Below, one piece after another: positions 46,813 to 59,124 of a stretch of DNA of 64,000 nucleotides. Numbering within the stretch: position 1 is the first letter of the stretch; each line of letters begins with the position of its first letter. The notes under the pieces were generated by a model, which was not told the origin of the DNA, did not search any database, and saw only the letters and a list, made by a program, of their open reading frames with translations. The stretch comes from Glebionis coronaria. Its lineage: Eukaryota > Streptophyta > Magnoliopsida > Asterales > Asteraceae. The stretch is taken from NCBI GenBank assembly GCA_025667525.1, contig JANFOE010002214.1, forward strand, positions 1 to 64,000, written 5' to 3'. Position numbers and translations under genes: made by a program.

Positions 46813-48007
46813 GATGGGAGAAAATTATAGAAGAACAAGACCACAAGTTGAGCCAGCTTTCTACGACTGTTGCTTCCTTGAAGGCCTTTGAGGACACCGT
46901 TGCATCACTTTGTGCCCAAGTATCGATTACGGAAGCCACAATTAGTGAGAAAGCCCAGCATGCTACCAGCCGAGCAAAAAACATCTAGCGATAAGGTAAC
47001 CATAACTCTTGATTAATAAACCTACATATGTCTGTATCTTGTATAACAGTATTTATTATCCTGTAAGTAATTGATGTTGACTCCTCGATCCAAACGTTGA
47101 TCGCTAAAGTGTCCAGCCTTACTTTAGAATGTGACCACCTCCAAATCCTTGTAAAAGTGGAGGAACGCATAGTAGCGGAGTTTGCTGACTTCTGTGCTAA
47201 GAAGGATAGGTTCGTTGCAGAGAAGATGGAAGAGCATGACGCCCATTTGGATGTGTTGGCCATCGATTTTGACGAAGAACTATATCCCCACATGCTAACT
47301 GCCATTGCAGATCGTAGGTAGATTCTTGGTCATGGGCTCCGGCTAGCGGTGATGAAGGTGTCTGAGTCCCAAGAGATGGTAATGCCTTTTGCCAATGTAC
47401 TATTAGATGGCATTGACCGCGGAAGGCATGAGGGACGATTAGCTGGGGTCAAGCATGCCCAAGAGAAAAAGAGGTAGAGGCGCATGAGTGTACCAGCCAA
47501 ATGGTGAGCAAGAAATGAACGCGTCCATGCTTTCCCTAAGGACGCGAAGTACCCTTTGATAAATGAACTAAAGGCCCTTAAGGACGCGCCACTGGACCTA
47601 ATCATGGAGAAGCTGCATCTGAATGGAAATTTTGGCTCCTAGGACGCTCTAGAGTGGTGGGTTAAGATGCAACCAAGTATGCAGCAGGTACGGATCCCAA
47701 TTTATATAGACGACCCTCCCCCAACGACCCATGGGCTCTAAAGGGGGAGATGGCCTAAGGGAGGGTGATAGTTGCCAACAAGTCTAGGGCCAAAGAAAAT
47801 AAGGAAAACTGTATTGTATATCGGACTCCCACAGCTAGATCCTCCCATCTGCCACGGTCTGATGGGGTTGCCGTATCGGCCCTCACTCAGGTTGGATTAG
47901 TTGTTGCCCTCTCGGAAGAAGACCTTGCTGCCAACAAGTCATCTGCGTCCTCTATCTCTAATCTGGAGCTAAGCAAGATCATCACCCAGCATACCCCACC
48001 ACATTAG
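46813..48007 (+). pseudogene. Tat-element antisense ORF, second part
   Basis: Continues the antisense ORF after Copia-1: coiled coil WEKIIEEQDHKLSQLSTTV up to about 46985, then a likely intron (GTAACC donor at about 46998, acceptor before the GATGTTGACTCC stretch at about 47071), then coiled coil LVKVEERIVAEFADFC and the conserved block DFDEELYPHMLTAIADRR, HGLRLAVMKVSES and a C-terminal part to LSKIITQHTPPH. The YPHMLTAIA block is the signature I know from plant proteins annotated as putative gypsy-type transposase. Stops at 47319, 47475, 47506, 47640 and 47740 show decay. It is antisense to gag-pol, as in other Tat elements. Confidence 0.65.
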
Positions 48008-48600
48008 TTATTTTATAAACTTATTTTATTTTGTGCACCGCATATGGTGTGTAAATTGAACAAATGTCTTGTAATTTATATTATTTGCACGCAGATGTTT
48101 GTGGTGTTTTTTGTGTTAATTTTCATAACTTAGTAATACTAAACTTATGGGTGATATATATATCATTATGTGTGGCATACCACTACTACCATAAGTAGCG
48201 TCAAAATTTGACAACTATTGCTAGACGTGCACTGCGTGTCTTTTACAAGTCCATCACAAGGTTGTGAGGTATGTTTTAACTTATTACAACGTCTTGACAA
48301 TAAGGGGTCTAGCAAGGATACATGATATGTGGTTGTTGAGGTTGCATCCCTCTTACACGACAAGTTAAATTGTTAGGTTCACTCAACCTTTTTATTTCAC
48401 ATGGAAACAAATGGTACATGTACGCCCGTGGGCAGAATATAATGATAACTGATGAGATAATTGACCATAATGTACGACTAAATGAGATAAATAACAATTA
48501 TTAAAAGAAAAGTATGTCGCGGGACTAGCTAGGAACCACGAAATTTTATTAGTACTTGTAATTTTTGAACATAAAGAACCTAATGCATAAAAAAGAAAAA
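48008..48600. other. Spacer between antisense ORF and Tat integrase
   Basis: AT-rich, no coding sense on either strand. Expected to hold the 3' ends of two convergent transcripts. I see no clear terminator or repeat. Confidence 0.5.
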
Positions 48601-48639
48601 TACATGGATATTTATTGGGGGTGACTATAGCTAAAGGTT

Positions 48640-49800
48640 ATCCATCGAAGGTCGTAGCCTTAAAAATAGCACCTCTTGAAGTTACAAATGTTCCATGTGC
48701 GGCCTAAATCACGACCGTCCATGTCACGTAACCTGTACGCGCCTTTTCCCAAAGCTTCTGTGACCTCGTAAGGTCCTTCCCACTTTGGCCTAAGCTTCCC
48801 TATGCTTTCCACACGGCTTGCCTCGTTAGCATGATAAACAAAGTCGCATGATCTGAAGGAAACTCCTCAGACTCTAGCGTCATAGTATCATTTCATTTGT
48901 GACTTAGCCCTGGCTTCATTGATTGTGGCCAACTTTCTCTTTTCTTATAGTAAGTCCAAGTTGATCCATAGCTCATCATCATTCATGACAATGTCCACTT
49001 CTGCCATGCGGATTGTCGGCAGTCCAGTTACTGCCAAGATTACCGCCTTTGTCCCATAGGCAAATGCAAATGGAGTATTCCCATTACCTGTTTTGATCAT
49101 TGTCTGGTGCGCCCATAGGACATGGGGTAACGCATCGACCCGCTTAGCACTTTTCCCATCTAGTCGCGCCTTGATCCCATCTCCAGTGATCATGTTAGCT
49201 CGTTCCACAAGCCCATTGGATTGCAGGAGTTTGACTGATGCGTACCGTTGTGTGGTGTTTAGCGTTGCGCACCAATCCTTGAATGGGTTGTCTGCGAACT
49301 GCTTCCCATTGTCCGAGACTATCTCCCCTGGTGAACCAAAACGACATACAATATTTTCCTAGATGAAGTTTTTTACCTGTCTGCCCATAATGGTTGCCAT
49401 TGCATTAGCTTCGGTCCATCTGGTGAAGTAATACATAGCTACTATTAAGAACTTAACACCTCCGGCTGCTACAGGAAAAGGGTCTACAATGTCAATTCCT
49501 CATTTGTAGAACGGACATGAAGATGTGATGGGCGTGAGCTCCTGTTGTGGGTGACGCGGTACCGGTCAATGGACCTGATAGTCATTACACCTAAGAATTA
49601 GGTCTCGTGCATCCTTGTGTATAGTTAGCCAATAGTACCCTGACCGTAAAGCTCTTGCTACAATAGATCTAGGACCCGCGTGCATGTTGCAAGACCCTTC
49701 ATGGATTTCACTAATCACGTAGTTGCCTTGTCACAGTCATACAAATTGCAGCCATGGCTGCAAGAACGATCATTTTTAAAGGATTCCATTACGGACCTAA
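48640..49800 (-). pseudogene. Tat integrase
   Basis: Reading from 49720 down: a zinc-binding remnant (CNDYQVH, one Cys lost), GIDIVDPFPVAAGGVKFLIVA with the first Asp, FGSPGEIVSDNGKQF with the second, and NGLVERAN with the Glu, so the DDE triad is visible. DALPHVLWAHQT and GNGNTPFAFAYGTKAV follow. Stops and frame changes at several places. Integrase joins element DNA to the genome in the nucleus. Confidence 0.82.
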
Positions 49801-50105
49801 AACTTGTATGACTTCCTCTGGATACGTCGTGCTTCCTTTCCATCATCGGGGAGCATTTGATCTGCCAAGTACTCGATAATTAGAGTCATCCATGTTAGTC
49901 TTTCCTCCTCTATAACCATAGAAACTTCCTTCTCTAAGATTGACTTATCCTTCAAGATTTATACCAACACTTGTTTGGATAAGTGAACAAAGCTAGTGGA
50001 CGTGATTTTACTTAGGGCATCAACCTTTTTATTTTTACCCCTCGGAACCTACCGTATAGTAAACTTACTGAAGCCTGCGATGAGTGCTTTAGTTTTCTCT
50101 AGATA

Positions 50106-50560
50106 TTAGACCATATTGTCCTTCGTGGCTTCATACTCCCTTAAGATGTTGTTCACAACCAATCGCGAGTCCACATATGCTTCAAGGTTGCGCACACCCA
50201 TGCGAGTAGCTATCCTTAACCCTACGACCATTGCTTCATACTCAGCCTCATTGTTGGTGGCTGTGAACTCAAAGCGCAAGGCATAGGTGAATTCCATGCC
50301 TTCCAGGTTTGTCATAATAAGGCCTCCCCCGACCCATTGGTACACGAGGATCCATCTGTGAATGAAACCCATGGTTCACGTGGCTTCTCTTCTTTTAGGG
50401 TAGATGTTGCCTCTTTTTCCGGCTTTTCTATGATAAATTCTGCCAAGATTTGGCCCTTCACAACCGGGTGCGGTCTGTATGAGATGTTGTATTCTCCCAA
50501 TAGAACACTCCATATTTGTAACCTTCCTGCTACGTTCGACTTCGAGATTATTGTTTGATT
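50106..50560 (-). pseudogene. Tat RNase H
   Basis: WVSFTDGSSCTNGSG gives the first Asp; after a frameshift, GGGLIMTNLEGMEFTYALRFEF then ATNNEAEYEAMVVGL gives Glu, and AYVDSRLVVNNI gives Asp. This is the archaeal-type layout seen in Tat elements. Removes RNA from RNA/DNA hybrids during reverse transcription. Broken by one frameshift. Confidence 0.8.
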
Positions 50561-50639
50561 GGGTGGTCTATGATCACTACAATGGAATGTACCTGAAAGT
50601 ATCGACGCAGCCTTTTCGCGACAAAGACCAATGCCAGGA

Positions 50640-51810
50640 CCAATTTTTCCATTGGCGCATAGTTTAACTGTGGGCCTTGCAGGGGCCTACTAACAAAGTA
50701 AACTAGAGTCTAGGCATAATTCCTATCCATCATCAGGACTACACTGATCGCTCCGTGCATGGCGGATAAGTAGATGATTAGTTCTTCTTTGGGTCGCGAT
50801 GCGACGAGCATAAGAAGGGCGGCCAAATGCTCTTTTAGCTGGTCAAAGGCCTCCTGTGCCTCTTTTTTCCAGTAGAAATCTCCCTTTTATGCACTTCTTG
50901 AGTGTTTTGAATAGGGGAAGTGACTTTTCTCCGAACTTAGAGAGAAACCTATTCAACCTGTCAGCTTTCCATTGAGGGATTGCACCTCATTTGAAGTTGT
51001 GGAGATGGGAGTTGTATCACAGCTTTCGTCTTATCCGGCATGGCTTGATGCCTTTTGGATCTATCATGTACCCTAAGAACATCCCTTCGGTCCCTCCAAA
51101 TGTACAATTTTTGGATTCAACTTCATGTTGATCCTTCTTAGCGTTTCGACAGTTTCCTGAATATCCTTGATAAGCTCTTCCTCTGTGTGGCTTTTTATTA
51201 CCAAGGCGTCCTCGTAGACCTCCAAGTTACACCCGATTTAGCTATCGAAAGCTTTGTCGACCAGCCGCTATTAAGTAACTCTCTCATTTTTTAGGCCGAA
51301 CAAAATCTTGGTGTAGCAATATACCTCATGGCTCGTATGGAACGCTGTATTTTCCTCTTCATTTGCCACCATCTTGATTTGATGATACCCCTTATATCCA
51401 TATAGGAAGCACTTGAAGGGATACCCGCATAGGGATTTAATTTTCCCATCGATTTCTGGCAGCGGGTAACAATCTTTGGGATAAGCTATATTGAGATCAA
51501 TGAAGTCTACACACATGCGCCAGCTTCCATCATGTTTCTTGACCATGACTGGATTGGATAGCTAGTCGTGGTAGTAGACTTGCATAATTACCGCGTCGAC
51601 CAACTTTATTACCTTCTCACGTATTGACTTGTTGCGTTCGCGGGCTTGCTCGCGCTTCTTTTGCTTCACTGGAGGATATCCCGTACACATTTGTAACTTG
51701 TGCTCTGCAATTAACCGGGGAACCCCAGTCATTTCCTTTGGTTCCCATGCAAATACATCGATATTATGTCTTAAGAGAGTGGACATGGCAGCTCTACCCA
51801 TTCAGACAAT
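50640..51810 (-). pseudogene. Tat reverse transcriptase
   Basis: MSTLLRHNIDVFAWEPKEMTGVP and a basic KQKKREQARERN stretch, a gap, then MVKKHDGSWRMCVDFIDLN, AYPKDCYPLPEIDGKI and GYKGYHQIKM. The catalytic box reads EVYEDALVIKS near 51210 where YVDD is expected, so the active site is lost. The thumb and connection part (50640-51180) is readable only in pieces. Confidence 0.85.
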
Positions 51811-51899
51811 GTCCCTCTAATTGTGACCTTTTGCTCTAGGTAGTCCGGGTGAATTGCCACTGTCAGATTTGGTGGTGATGTCCCCTTCTCTAATGTGAC

Positions 51900-52450
51900 T
51901 GGCTACGGTGGAACCTCTATTGTATGGCACTCTAATTGTGGTATCACAGTGTTGAAGATAGTAACGATTCCCCCATCAACTGGGAACTTGAGCATTCCAT
52001 GAGCGGTGGATGGCACGGCTCGGATATCCAGGATTCCGGGCCTCCTAATAATGCCATTATACTGCGACGGTGAGTGTATCACCATAAATTTCATCCATGT
52101 CGTAGTTGAGTGCTCGTCGTCCCCAATTGTCACCAACAGGCGTAACTGACCTAGTGGCTAGATCACCTCTCCTCTAAAGCATGTAAGTGGCGATGTGTCA
52201 AGTACTAGCTGATTTCGCACTTCTGGTTGTAACCGCGTAAAACAATGCTCATACAAGATTTCTGCTGAGGATCCCCCATCGATATACATACGGCGGACGC
52301 GTGGTACCCCATGTTCACTTTGATGGTGAGGGGTTCCCCCGCTACATTGCTTGTTGTCAAAGGAGGGAACGAGATTTCTTTGCCACGTGAACATTTTTGA
52401 CTGACTTCTTGTCTAGTCCTACGATGCCACGGCTGCACCATGAATATGGT
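51900..52450 (-). pseudogene. Tat aspartic protease
   Basis: MYIDGGSSAEILYEHCF with the Asp-x-Gly-Ser box, then VLDTSPLTCFRGEVI, and after a break TTWMKFMVIHSPSQYNGIIR and VPSTAHGMLKFPVDGG, the characteristic tail of Tat proteases. Cleaves the gag-pol precursor. Confidence 0.82.
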
Positions 52451-52699
52451 TGTGGGCGTATCCTTAGATTGGTCTTTCTTTTCGTTTCTCTTTTTATCTT
52501 TCCCATCATTCCAGTCTTTGATAAGATGCTTGAGTTTACCCGAGTTACCAACCCCTCAATGTGCTTTTTTAGCTAGATACATTTATCCGTACCGGGCCCT
52601 TATCGTTATGGTACTCACAGTACCGATTGCGTTGACGTTGGTCCACTAGGGTGGTCATTGGGGGTGGTTTCGGGAAATTTGCTCCTTCAGACATCAAGA

Positions 52700-53450
52700 T
52701 CTACCTCGGGGTCATTTTGAGGGGGTAAACTTGTCGTTCCTGCGCCCTCCTCGTGGTTGACCTCGATAATCAAAATTTCGATTATTGTTCGGGGCGTTCG
52801 GCTGTCGCTTAGGTTGGTCATATGACCTATGGGTCTGGTTCCCTTTCCTACTATGAGTAGCCGATGTCTCTCCTTGTATAAAGGATCTGACTCTTTTCAT
52901 TAGTTCGTCAAAGGTATAAGGAACCCTGTCATTCTAGCGTCTAATCATTTATTGGTCTGTTATCGCCTGCATGTAGTCAGAATGTTTTAAAACTTCTAGA
53001 CATGCTCTGACCTTGTCGTACTCATCCTTGAATCCTTCCGTGAAGTCTTCCGAGGATTCCCCTGGTAATTGTTTTACCGTGGAGAGTGATACGGGATCCT
53101 TATTATACTTCTTCCGCTGAGTATAATTTCTTCTGAATGCTCTCCGTATATCTTTGAACCCATCAATGCTTCGATGAGTAAGTTTTTTGAACCAGTCTCG
53201 TGCGTTCCCGATTATATTCGAATTGAACATGTGGCACCACATGGGCATTAGCCACTGTGCGCTTTTCGCTTGTGATTCAAAGAATTTCAAATGGTCGTCC
53301 GGGTCACCTCTACTATCGTAGGTCTTAACATTTGACGGTATTCGTCGCTTCTTGTCCTCCGAGTATTTTCTGATACGACTTGTGAACGCGTCTACTTTCT
53401 TCCGACACCATGGAAGAGACAAATCCTCGTCCTCATGCTAAAACTGACGA
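52700..53450 (-). pseudogene. Tat gag, capsid part
   Basis: HEDEDLSLPWCRKKVDAFTS, RRIPSNVKTYDSRGDPDDHL, PMWCHMFNSNIIGNARDWF and DFTEGFKDEYDKVRACLEVL give the retrotransposon gag domain (53422-52949). A short basic Arg/Asn/Gly-rich part (52900-52712) follows. The N-terminal gag half is separated from this by the solo LTR and lies at 56295-57053. Confidence 0.83.
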
Positions 53451-53454
53451 TGGG

Positions 53455-56294
53455 TGTAAAACCCGTATTTTGAGAATACGATTTTTGGTCATTTATGTCA
53501 TTTTGAAAATATGAAGTTCATTTCTGAAAATTCATTTCATTTCATTTTTGAAAATTCAATTCATTTCATTTTTGAAAATTCAATTCATTTCATTTTTTAA
53601 AATTCATTTCATTTCTGAAAATTTGATTTCATTTCATTACTAGAAATTCATTTCATTTCTGAAATTTTAGTTCATTTTTGAAAGTTTAAAAATCTACATA
53701 TAATTATTTAAATAAGTTTGAATTAATTAAACTTTATGTTATAAAATCTTTGGAAAAAATTAAGGATATAATATATAGTTTATTTAAAAAGGAAAAAAAT
53801 ATTTTCATAAAAATGCTAAAAATTCTGAATTTTTAATGATTAAAATAAGGATTTTATTTATTTTTGTTACTTAAATTAATAAGGCTTTTAAAAAGGGAAA
53901 AGAGTGTAGAATTTTAAGGTAAATATGTGTAAGACTTTTAAACATGGTAAAATAATTTGATCTCATCCCTATGGGTTTTTAGTCGTGTATTTTGAAGCAA
54001 TAAAAGGGAAAGGAATTGCTTTTATGACAAAATAATTGATTTAAAGGAAACTAAATAAAAAAATTAAAACACGTCTCCTCTAACTTTGGTAATTGCTAAA
54101 AAAATCACAAATTCTTCCCTACTACACCTTATGGCCGTCCCATATTGCTCTGCTATAACCAAAACTCCATTGTTAATTTTGCTAAGGTTTTCTCTACACT
54201 TCCATGGTAAAAACCTTAAGGTTTTAGGCCTTTATTTGGGTGTTTTTCCTCCATTTTCCTTCACTCCTTGGTGTTTTATTTATCCAGTGAGTCCCATATC
54301 ACTACATTCATATCATGTAAGTAAATCAATCCTTGTGTCACTTTCTATGATTTTGTTTTATGACTATTTTCTCATGTATGTGATTTTTAGGGTTTATAAA
54401 CCCTAAAAACATGTTTATGGTGATTGACAATTAAAAAACTCTTATCATAATTTAGATAAATTTTAATCAGCCTTAAATATGTTCTAAATAAGTTATTACA
54501 TGATTTTGATAAAGATCTAGATATTTTATGATGGTCTAGATGGGTAAAGCATGATTTACGAAACTAAGGTTTTGGGCTGATTGGAAAAAGGGTCATCTTG
54601 TAACCACCATAAAATGAGTTTCATAATAGCTTTTGATATGAATCTAGTGTCCTTGGTCATCTAACCTGAGTCTACTTTGTTAGTATCGTCTCTATTTATT
54701 TTTAAGAACTTTTTATGGTCAGATTACTACTGTTTTCCTATAAAGTGTCAAATCTAATTTTTAAGACTGAAAAAGTCATGTTCACCAAAAACACCATAAA
54801 ACCTTTAAAAATTCGAATTAAGTTTATCCACTTTAGGGAGTTGATCTTCATATCTTGGGGCATCTACTTGATTTTTAATAAGTATTTTAAAGCTGTTTAC
54901 ATGGGTCAAAATCGTTGCAACATTCTGTATGTTCTGACCAGACTGTTTTTGGGCTAGGTAGGGCTTATTGGGTCATATCTTGGGTTGGGTAACCATTAGG
55001 ATTAAGCTCTCTTACAGAGGCATTATTGACCCATAAGTAAACCTCTATAAATTTTATGGGTAGTTATGGGAAGTCTATAATGGGTAGTTAATGAGTGAAT
55101 CATACCTTAATTACCGGCAAATCTTTTAAATCAAGAAACTCCTATTTTTGGAAACTTTTATTTTGATGTATGTCATAGGTATGTATGAGTTGTTTATATG
55201 TACTTTGTAGCCTTGGTGACGCGGGATTAGGATTGGTTACGTTATTTATGCGGTTCTTTGTTCGGTTTTGCGCTAAGGTACGGATATTCGGTTCTTTTAG
55301 TAAGAACCCTTCTCTTACCCTTTTGTACTTCTTCCTTTTGATCATTCCCTAAGCCTTTGATATGTTTCCTATAAGTTTACTTGCTGTTTTGATATGATCC
55401 ATTAATCCCTTTGATTCGTCATGATCCTTTGATTTGTTATGCCTTCATATGCTTCACTTTAACCAAATATGATATATGCTTTGATATGACCTTTTGATTT
55501 TGAACCCTTATGCCCGAGCCACAAATTTTGTTTCTAGTCATGGGGGTATCATGATCATGTCAGTTGATCCACCAAAGACATGACACCATCTGGGACGGTG
55601 TGATTAGACCCTAATGCTATAGATTTTGTAAGTGCGTATGCTAGTCATGAGCTAGTATACGTGTTATTTTGGATTTCCAGGGGCGTATGGATGCATCCTA
55701 GGCTTTTGGTAAGTTTGGATATGATTTGGGATATGGTTGGCATGTGCTATATGCTCCATATCATATCAAGGGTACATGGGAGTAGCTACCCATGTGCATC
55801 TGGTTACTTCTGGATTTGGTATTATATATGATTTGTATTAGGAGATCGTGGCATACCTTTACCTTTCTTTCATCTTCTTTATGACTCCTATATTCGTTTC
55901 CCTTGTTCATATAACCTTGATAATGTAGCTTCCTTTACTACTCTTTACTTTTAGCCTTTTGTTATACCTGTTCACTAGGCGTTTTTCTTAGCCGTTTTAT
56001 TTTACATGTGGCAAGTATTAAGCGGGAGTCTGGGCATTGAGAGTTTGATGAGTGCCCTTAGAGTTACCCGAGTCAATAATTACTGACTTACATTTATGAT
56101 TTTAAGTACTTTCATTTTGGACCCCGTTGTTTTGGGAATTTTATATTGTTAGATTATGTTTATGTCTTATTTTATAAGTTTCATTTTAGACCTTCATGTT
56201 TTGATGTATCTGATATGACACCATAAATGTTTACACTTTGTCTCTTTCACCCTCTGAAGAGTACCTTAGCCTACGACGCCTTGGGTGATGGTCA
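53455..56294 (+). repeat. Probable solo long Gypsy LTR inside Tat gag
   Basis: About 2.8 kb, AT-rich, non-coding, starting TGTAAAACCCG and ending near GGGTGATGGTCA, which mirrors the start as in other long Gypsy LTRs. No primer site or internal region. The same start and a shared block (GGGGCGTATGG-TGCATCCTAG near 55680 and 63750) recur in the LTR at 61634. No convincing target duplication was found (left flank ATGGG), so the right border is approximate. Confidence 0.6.
53495..53695 (+). repeat. Tandem TTCATTTC/GAAAATTC repeats
   Basis: About eight imperfect units of roughly 20-27 bp built from ATTCATTTCATTT and TTGAAAATTC near the start of the long LTR. Confidence 0.85.
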
Positions 56295-57053
56295 TCCGAG
56301 TCGGAGCTAGATGAGTCATCGTTGGGCGAGCGCCTGTCGCGCCATGACCGGCTTCACTAGCTTCTTTTGGGGGGTTCGTCCCTGGGGTTCCGGGGTCGGA
56401 TCTCTTCTATTAGCTGAAGGGCTAATTCTTTTGAAGATACTCGTCCGTCGAATGTCCTCCGCGAGAGTTTCAGTTCCCGCGCGCTCCAACGATCCATCAA
56501 CATGGTCTGAAGTTTCTTGTCCCGCTTCTAGGTCTTTGATTATTCGATCTCTGATTCTTACGAAGACATTTCGCGGCTAAGGTTGTCCTTTGGCCCGACG
56601 TCTCCTTCGTCTCTTACGTGGGCGCTGCGGCGTATCCCCCCACAACATCATCGAAGTTAAGTCTGGACTGAAGACTTCCTCTTTGGTTTACTCTTAACCT
56701 TGTCGTAATGAGCGGGACAATGGTGTCAAGGTTTTGAGTGACGCAATCTTTAATGTTCCCCTCATCAAGAAAGATGGTTGTCTCGTCCACAGTTCCCTCA
56801 TTGGGTTGTGCTAGCACCTCTTATGAGGGGGAGGCGTCGCGGACCCTAGGTCGGGATTACTCACAACCAGTCTTGGTGCAGGAGTGTTGAATGGTGAATT
56901 GGCTCCTTGTGGGAGTGTATTCATCACATTCCGACTATTCTCTCCACTAGCCGACCCTGAGGGTGATTGAGTTGAGGTGATTTATGCTTTGAACGTAGAC
57001 GTTTTCTAGCCAACGTTATTCTGATTTGCGGTATGCAAATTGCCTTTTGTCAT
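56295..57053 (-). pseudogene. Tat gag, N-terminal part
   Basis: Start chosen at 57053 (MTKGNLHTANQNNVG), only about 38 bases after the LTR, normal for Tat elements. An open piece at 56817-56614 (MLAQPNEGTVDETTIFLDEG...) and a run of Arg (RPRKRRRRRRAKG) precede the insertion. Several stops. Confidence 0.6.
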
Positions 57054-57071
57054 GGTAGATTTTAGTGTATG

Positions 57072-57091
57072 GTCCCACGGATGGCGCTAAC
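57072..57091 (-). promoter_or_regulatory. Tat primer-binding site
   Basis: Minus strand TTAGCGCCATCCGTGGGACC directly after the LTR, resembling the TGGCGCC-x-TCTGTGGGA type of Tat elements; first bases changed. The tRNA species is not certain. Confidence 0.6.
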
Positions 57092-57651
57092 TTGTTGATA
57101 CAAAAGTTGGATGGACCAGGTCTAACCCGAATCAGGCTTAATTCGGGTATTTAGGACTCCGGCTCTCGTATCAAGTGAACTTCCAACGAGACCTTGCACA
57201 CTAAAGAATGACACACTGTTACGCTTACCATGGGATTGTTTCCCCCGATTAGACTCCGGCGTGAGAGTAAGTAATCGGCGGGAGTAATAATACTGTGTTA
57301 ATTTTACCTTTGTGGAACCCTCGAGGGTTCCTTATATAGGCAATAAAACCCTAATTGGGCTTTACCGAATCTTGAGCCCAAGCAAGAGATAATTACCATA
57401 TAGGTATTGATCCTTATCTTCTAAAAAAGGAGTGTGGATATCACTTGCTTTAGGTAAATCACAATGCTACTTAGGTTGTGATTCTGTCTGATCCTGTCCG
57501 CGTACGATCAAGACGTGGTCCGCACTATACCACGTGTGGCCATCGCCCTTATGTGCCCAATGCAATAATATCCGACCCATACTTGCTGGGTCGGATACAG
57601 GTAGTACCCATAGGTCATATTTGTGACCCAACTAGGGACTATACGTCATCA
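57092..57651 (-). repeat. Tat 5' LTR
   Basis: 560 bp, minus strand TGATGACG to ATCAACA. TATA box TATATAAGG at about 57331-57340 (minus). Confidence 0.8.
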
Positions 57652-57862
57652 AGTTGTCTCTTTCCTTACTCTTTACTTACTTATCTTTACATTCATGCAT
57701 TGCACTATCATAATCACTAGGTATAGCAAATGCTTTAAACTCTTAGAATTTGGCTTAACTATTATGAAACAAGTTTTCAAGTAATAGTCATTTTTAATGA
57801 CGAACATAATTTTAATTGGGACTTAATTAGGAAAACTATTCAACCCCTCTTCCCAATCTAAT
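57652..57862. other. No recognisable feature
   Basis: AT-rich spacer outside the Tat LTR. Confidence 0.5.
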
Positions 57863-58078
57863 TTCTACAAAGTTTATGAACTAAAAGCAAAGTTAAAAAA
57901 ATTGGAACAAGGTAAATTGGCAACTAAAAAATGTATGTCATGCCAAGAACTTAGTCTTAAAATTAATAAGCTTAAAGAATATCAACATGCCTTGATCAAA
58001 CAAAACTCAAAATTTGAAAATTTTGACAAAAACGTGCATTGTATTGATGACATGTTAAACATTCAAAAAAAACAGTAA
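57863..58078 (+). pseudogene. Copia gag coiled-coil remnant
   Basis: 71 open codons: FYKVYELKAKLKKLEQGKLA, then CMSCQELSLKINKLKEYQHA and LIKQNSKFENFDKN, ending in TAA. The CxxC plus coiled-coil pattern is usual for the gag extension of plant Copia elements. After the stop, a shifted frame gives TRLGFGK-like residues, also typical. No LTR was found around it. Confidence 0.5.
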
Positions 58079-59124
58079 AAGCATAACAAGACTAGATTTG
58101 GGAAACGAGAAGCAACATTTAGAACGGGAAACAACCACTAAACGACACATTAAACTGTCCTGCAGGATTTATCACAGAGTCCCATGGACCCTATAACCAA
58201 GTATTTCACGGGCCTATAACCTAGTATTATGAAGAAAAAAATGTTTTTTGATGTTGCAACCTGAAAGTTATGACAAATCTTTTATGTAATAAACGAATTA
58301 GTTTATTATAGAATTTTAGTAAAAAGTGGACGTTGTAAAAAAACAATTGTATCAATCAAATGACTTGACACATAAGCAAAATCGAGCGATGTGATTGGTC
58401 AAAAAAGTCAAAATTAAATTCAATTTAGTCAAAATAAAAAAAATTGATAGAGGAATTTGATGAAAACAAACAAAATATATGTACAAACTTGTGAAAATAA
58501 AAACTTTAAAAAAGAGGAGGGGATTAATTAAAACATTAGTTGTTGAATTTTAAATAATTTAGATGGACCTAAGTGTAAACTTATAAATTTTCATATTTTT
58601 AGTAACTTTATAAAAAATACACCCATAAACTTTATACCATCTAGACTATATATTTTAAAAATACAACATATATGTAATATTAAAAAAAATCAACAAATCG
58701 ATTATTAATATTCACATAAAAACACAAATTATTGTATATTTCTAATTTGACACTTAACAAAGTCAAGCAATGCAATCTACATAAATTATTATTAACACAT
58801 GAATATAAATATCAAAATGAATGCATGACCTCAAACATCATGTGAGATGAAAACAAATAGACTAGATTCTACATATTACAACAACACATATTTTATTAAG
58901 GTCGTTATGTTTTACTAAACACACAATGTTTAAAAAAAGATAGCTAACATTTCAGTTAAACAAAGTCAAATCCTTTATACAAAATATCAATTAATATTAT
59001 CACAGAATGAAAAATCATATAAAACTCATGAGTCCATGAGCATCGTAACTATTTAAGTATTAAAAATTTAATATTGTTTATAAAATAAAACTAAGCATTA
59101 TAAAATCATTAATTTATATATAAA
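58079..59124. other. AT-rich region without recognisable feature
   Basis: No frame, no LTR end and no tandem array. Probably old decayed repeat. Confidence 0.5.

Larger units (their letters stand above)
48600..57651 (-). mobile_element. Tat-type Ty3/Gypsy element, gag-pol half with 5' LTR
   Basis: Minus strand: LTR 57651-57092, primer site, gag, protease, RT, RNase H, integrase, in Gypsy order (integrase last). The element continues left as the antisense ORF, split by Copia-1, to 13255 where it is cut by another Gypsy; its 3' LTR is not in view. Without insertions about 9.5 kb is present. All coding parts are broken. It is the oldest layer of the nest. Confidence 0.87.

Noticed and set aside
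54086..54406. 106-codon plus-strand frame
   Set aside because: Inside the solo long LTR; hydrophobic by chance from T-rich sequence.
57478..57720. 80-codon plus-strand frame
   Set aside because: Overlaps the Tat LTR and its flank on the antisense side; no motif.
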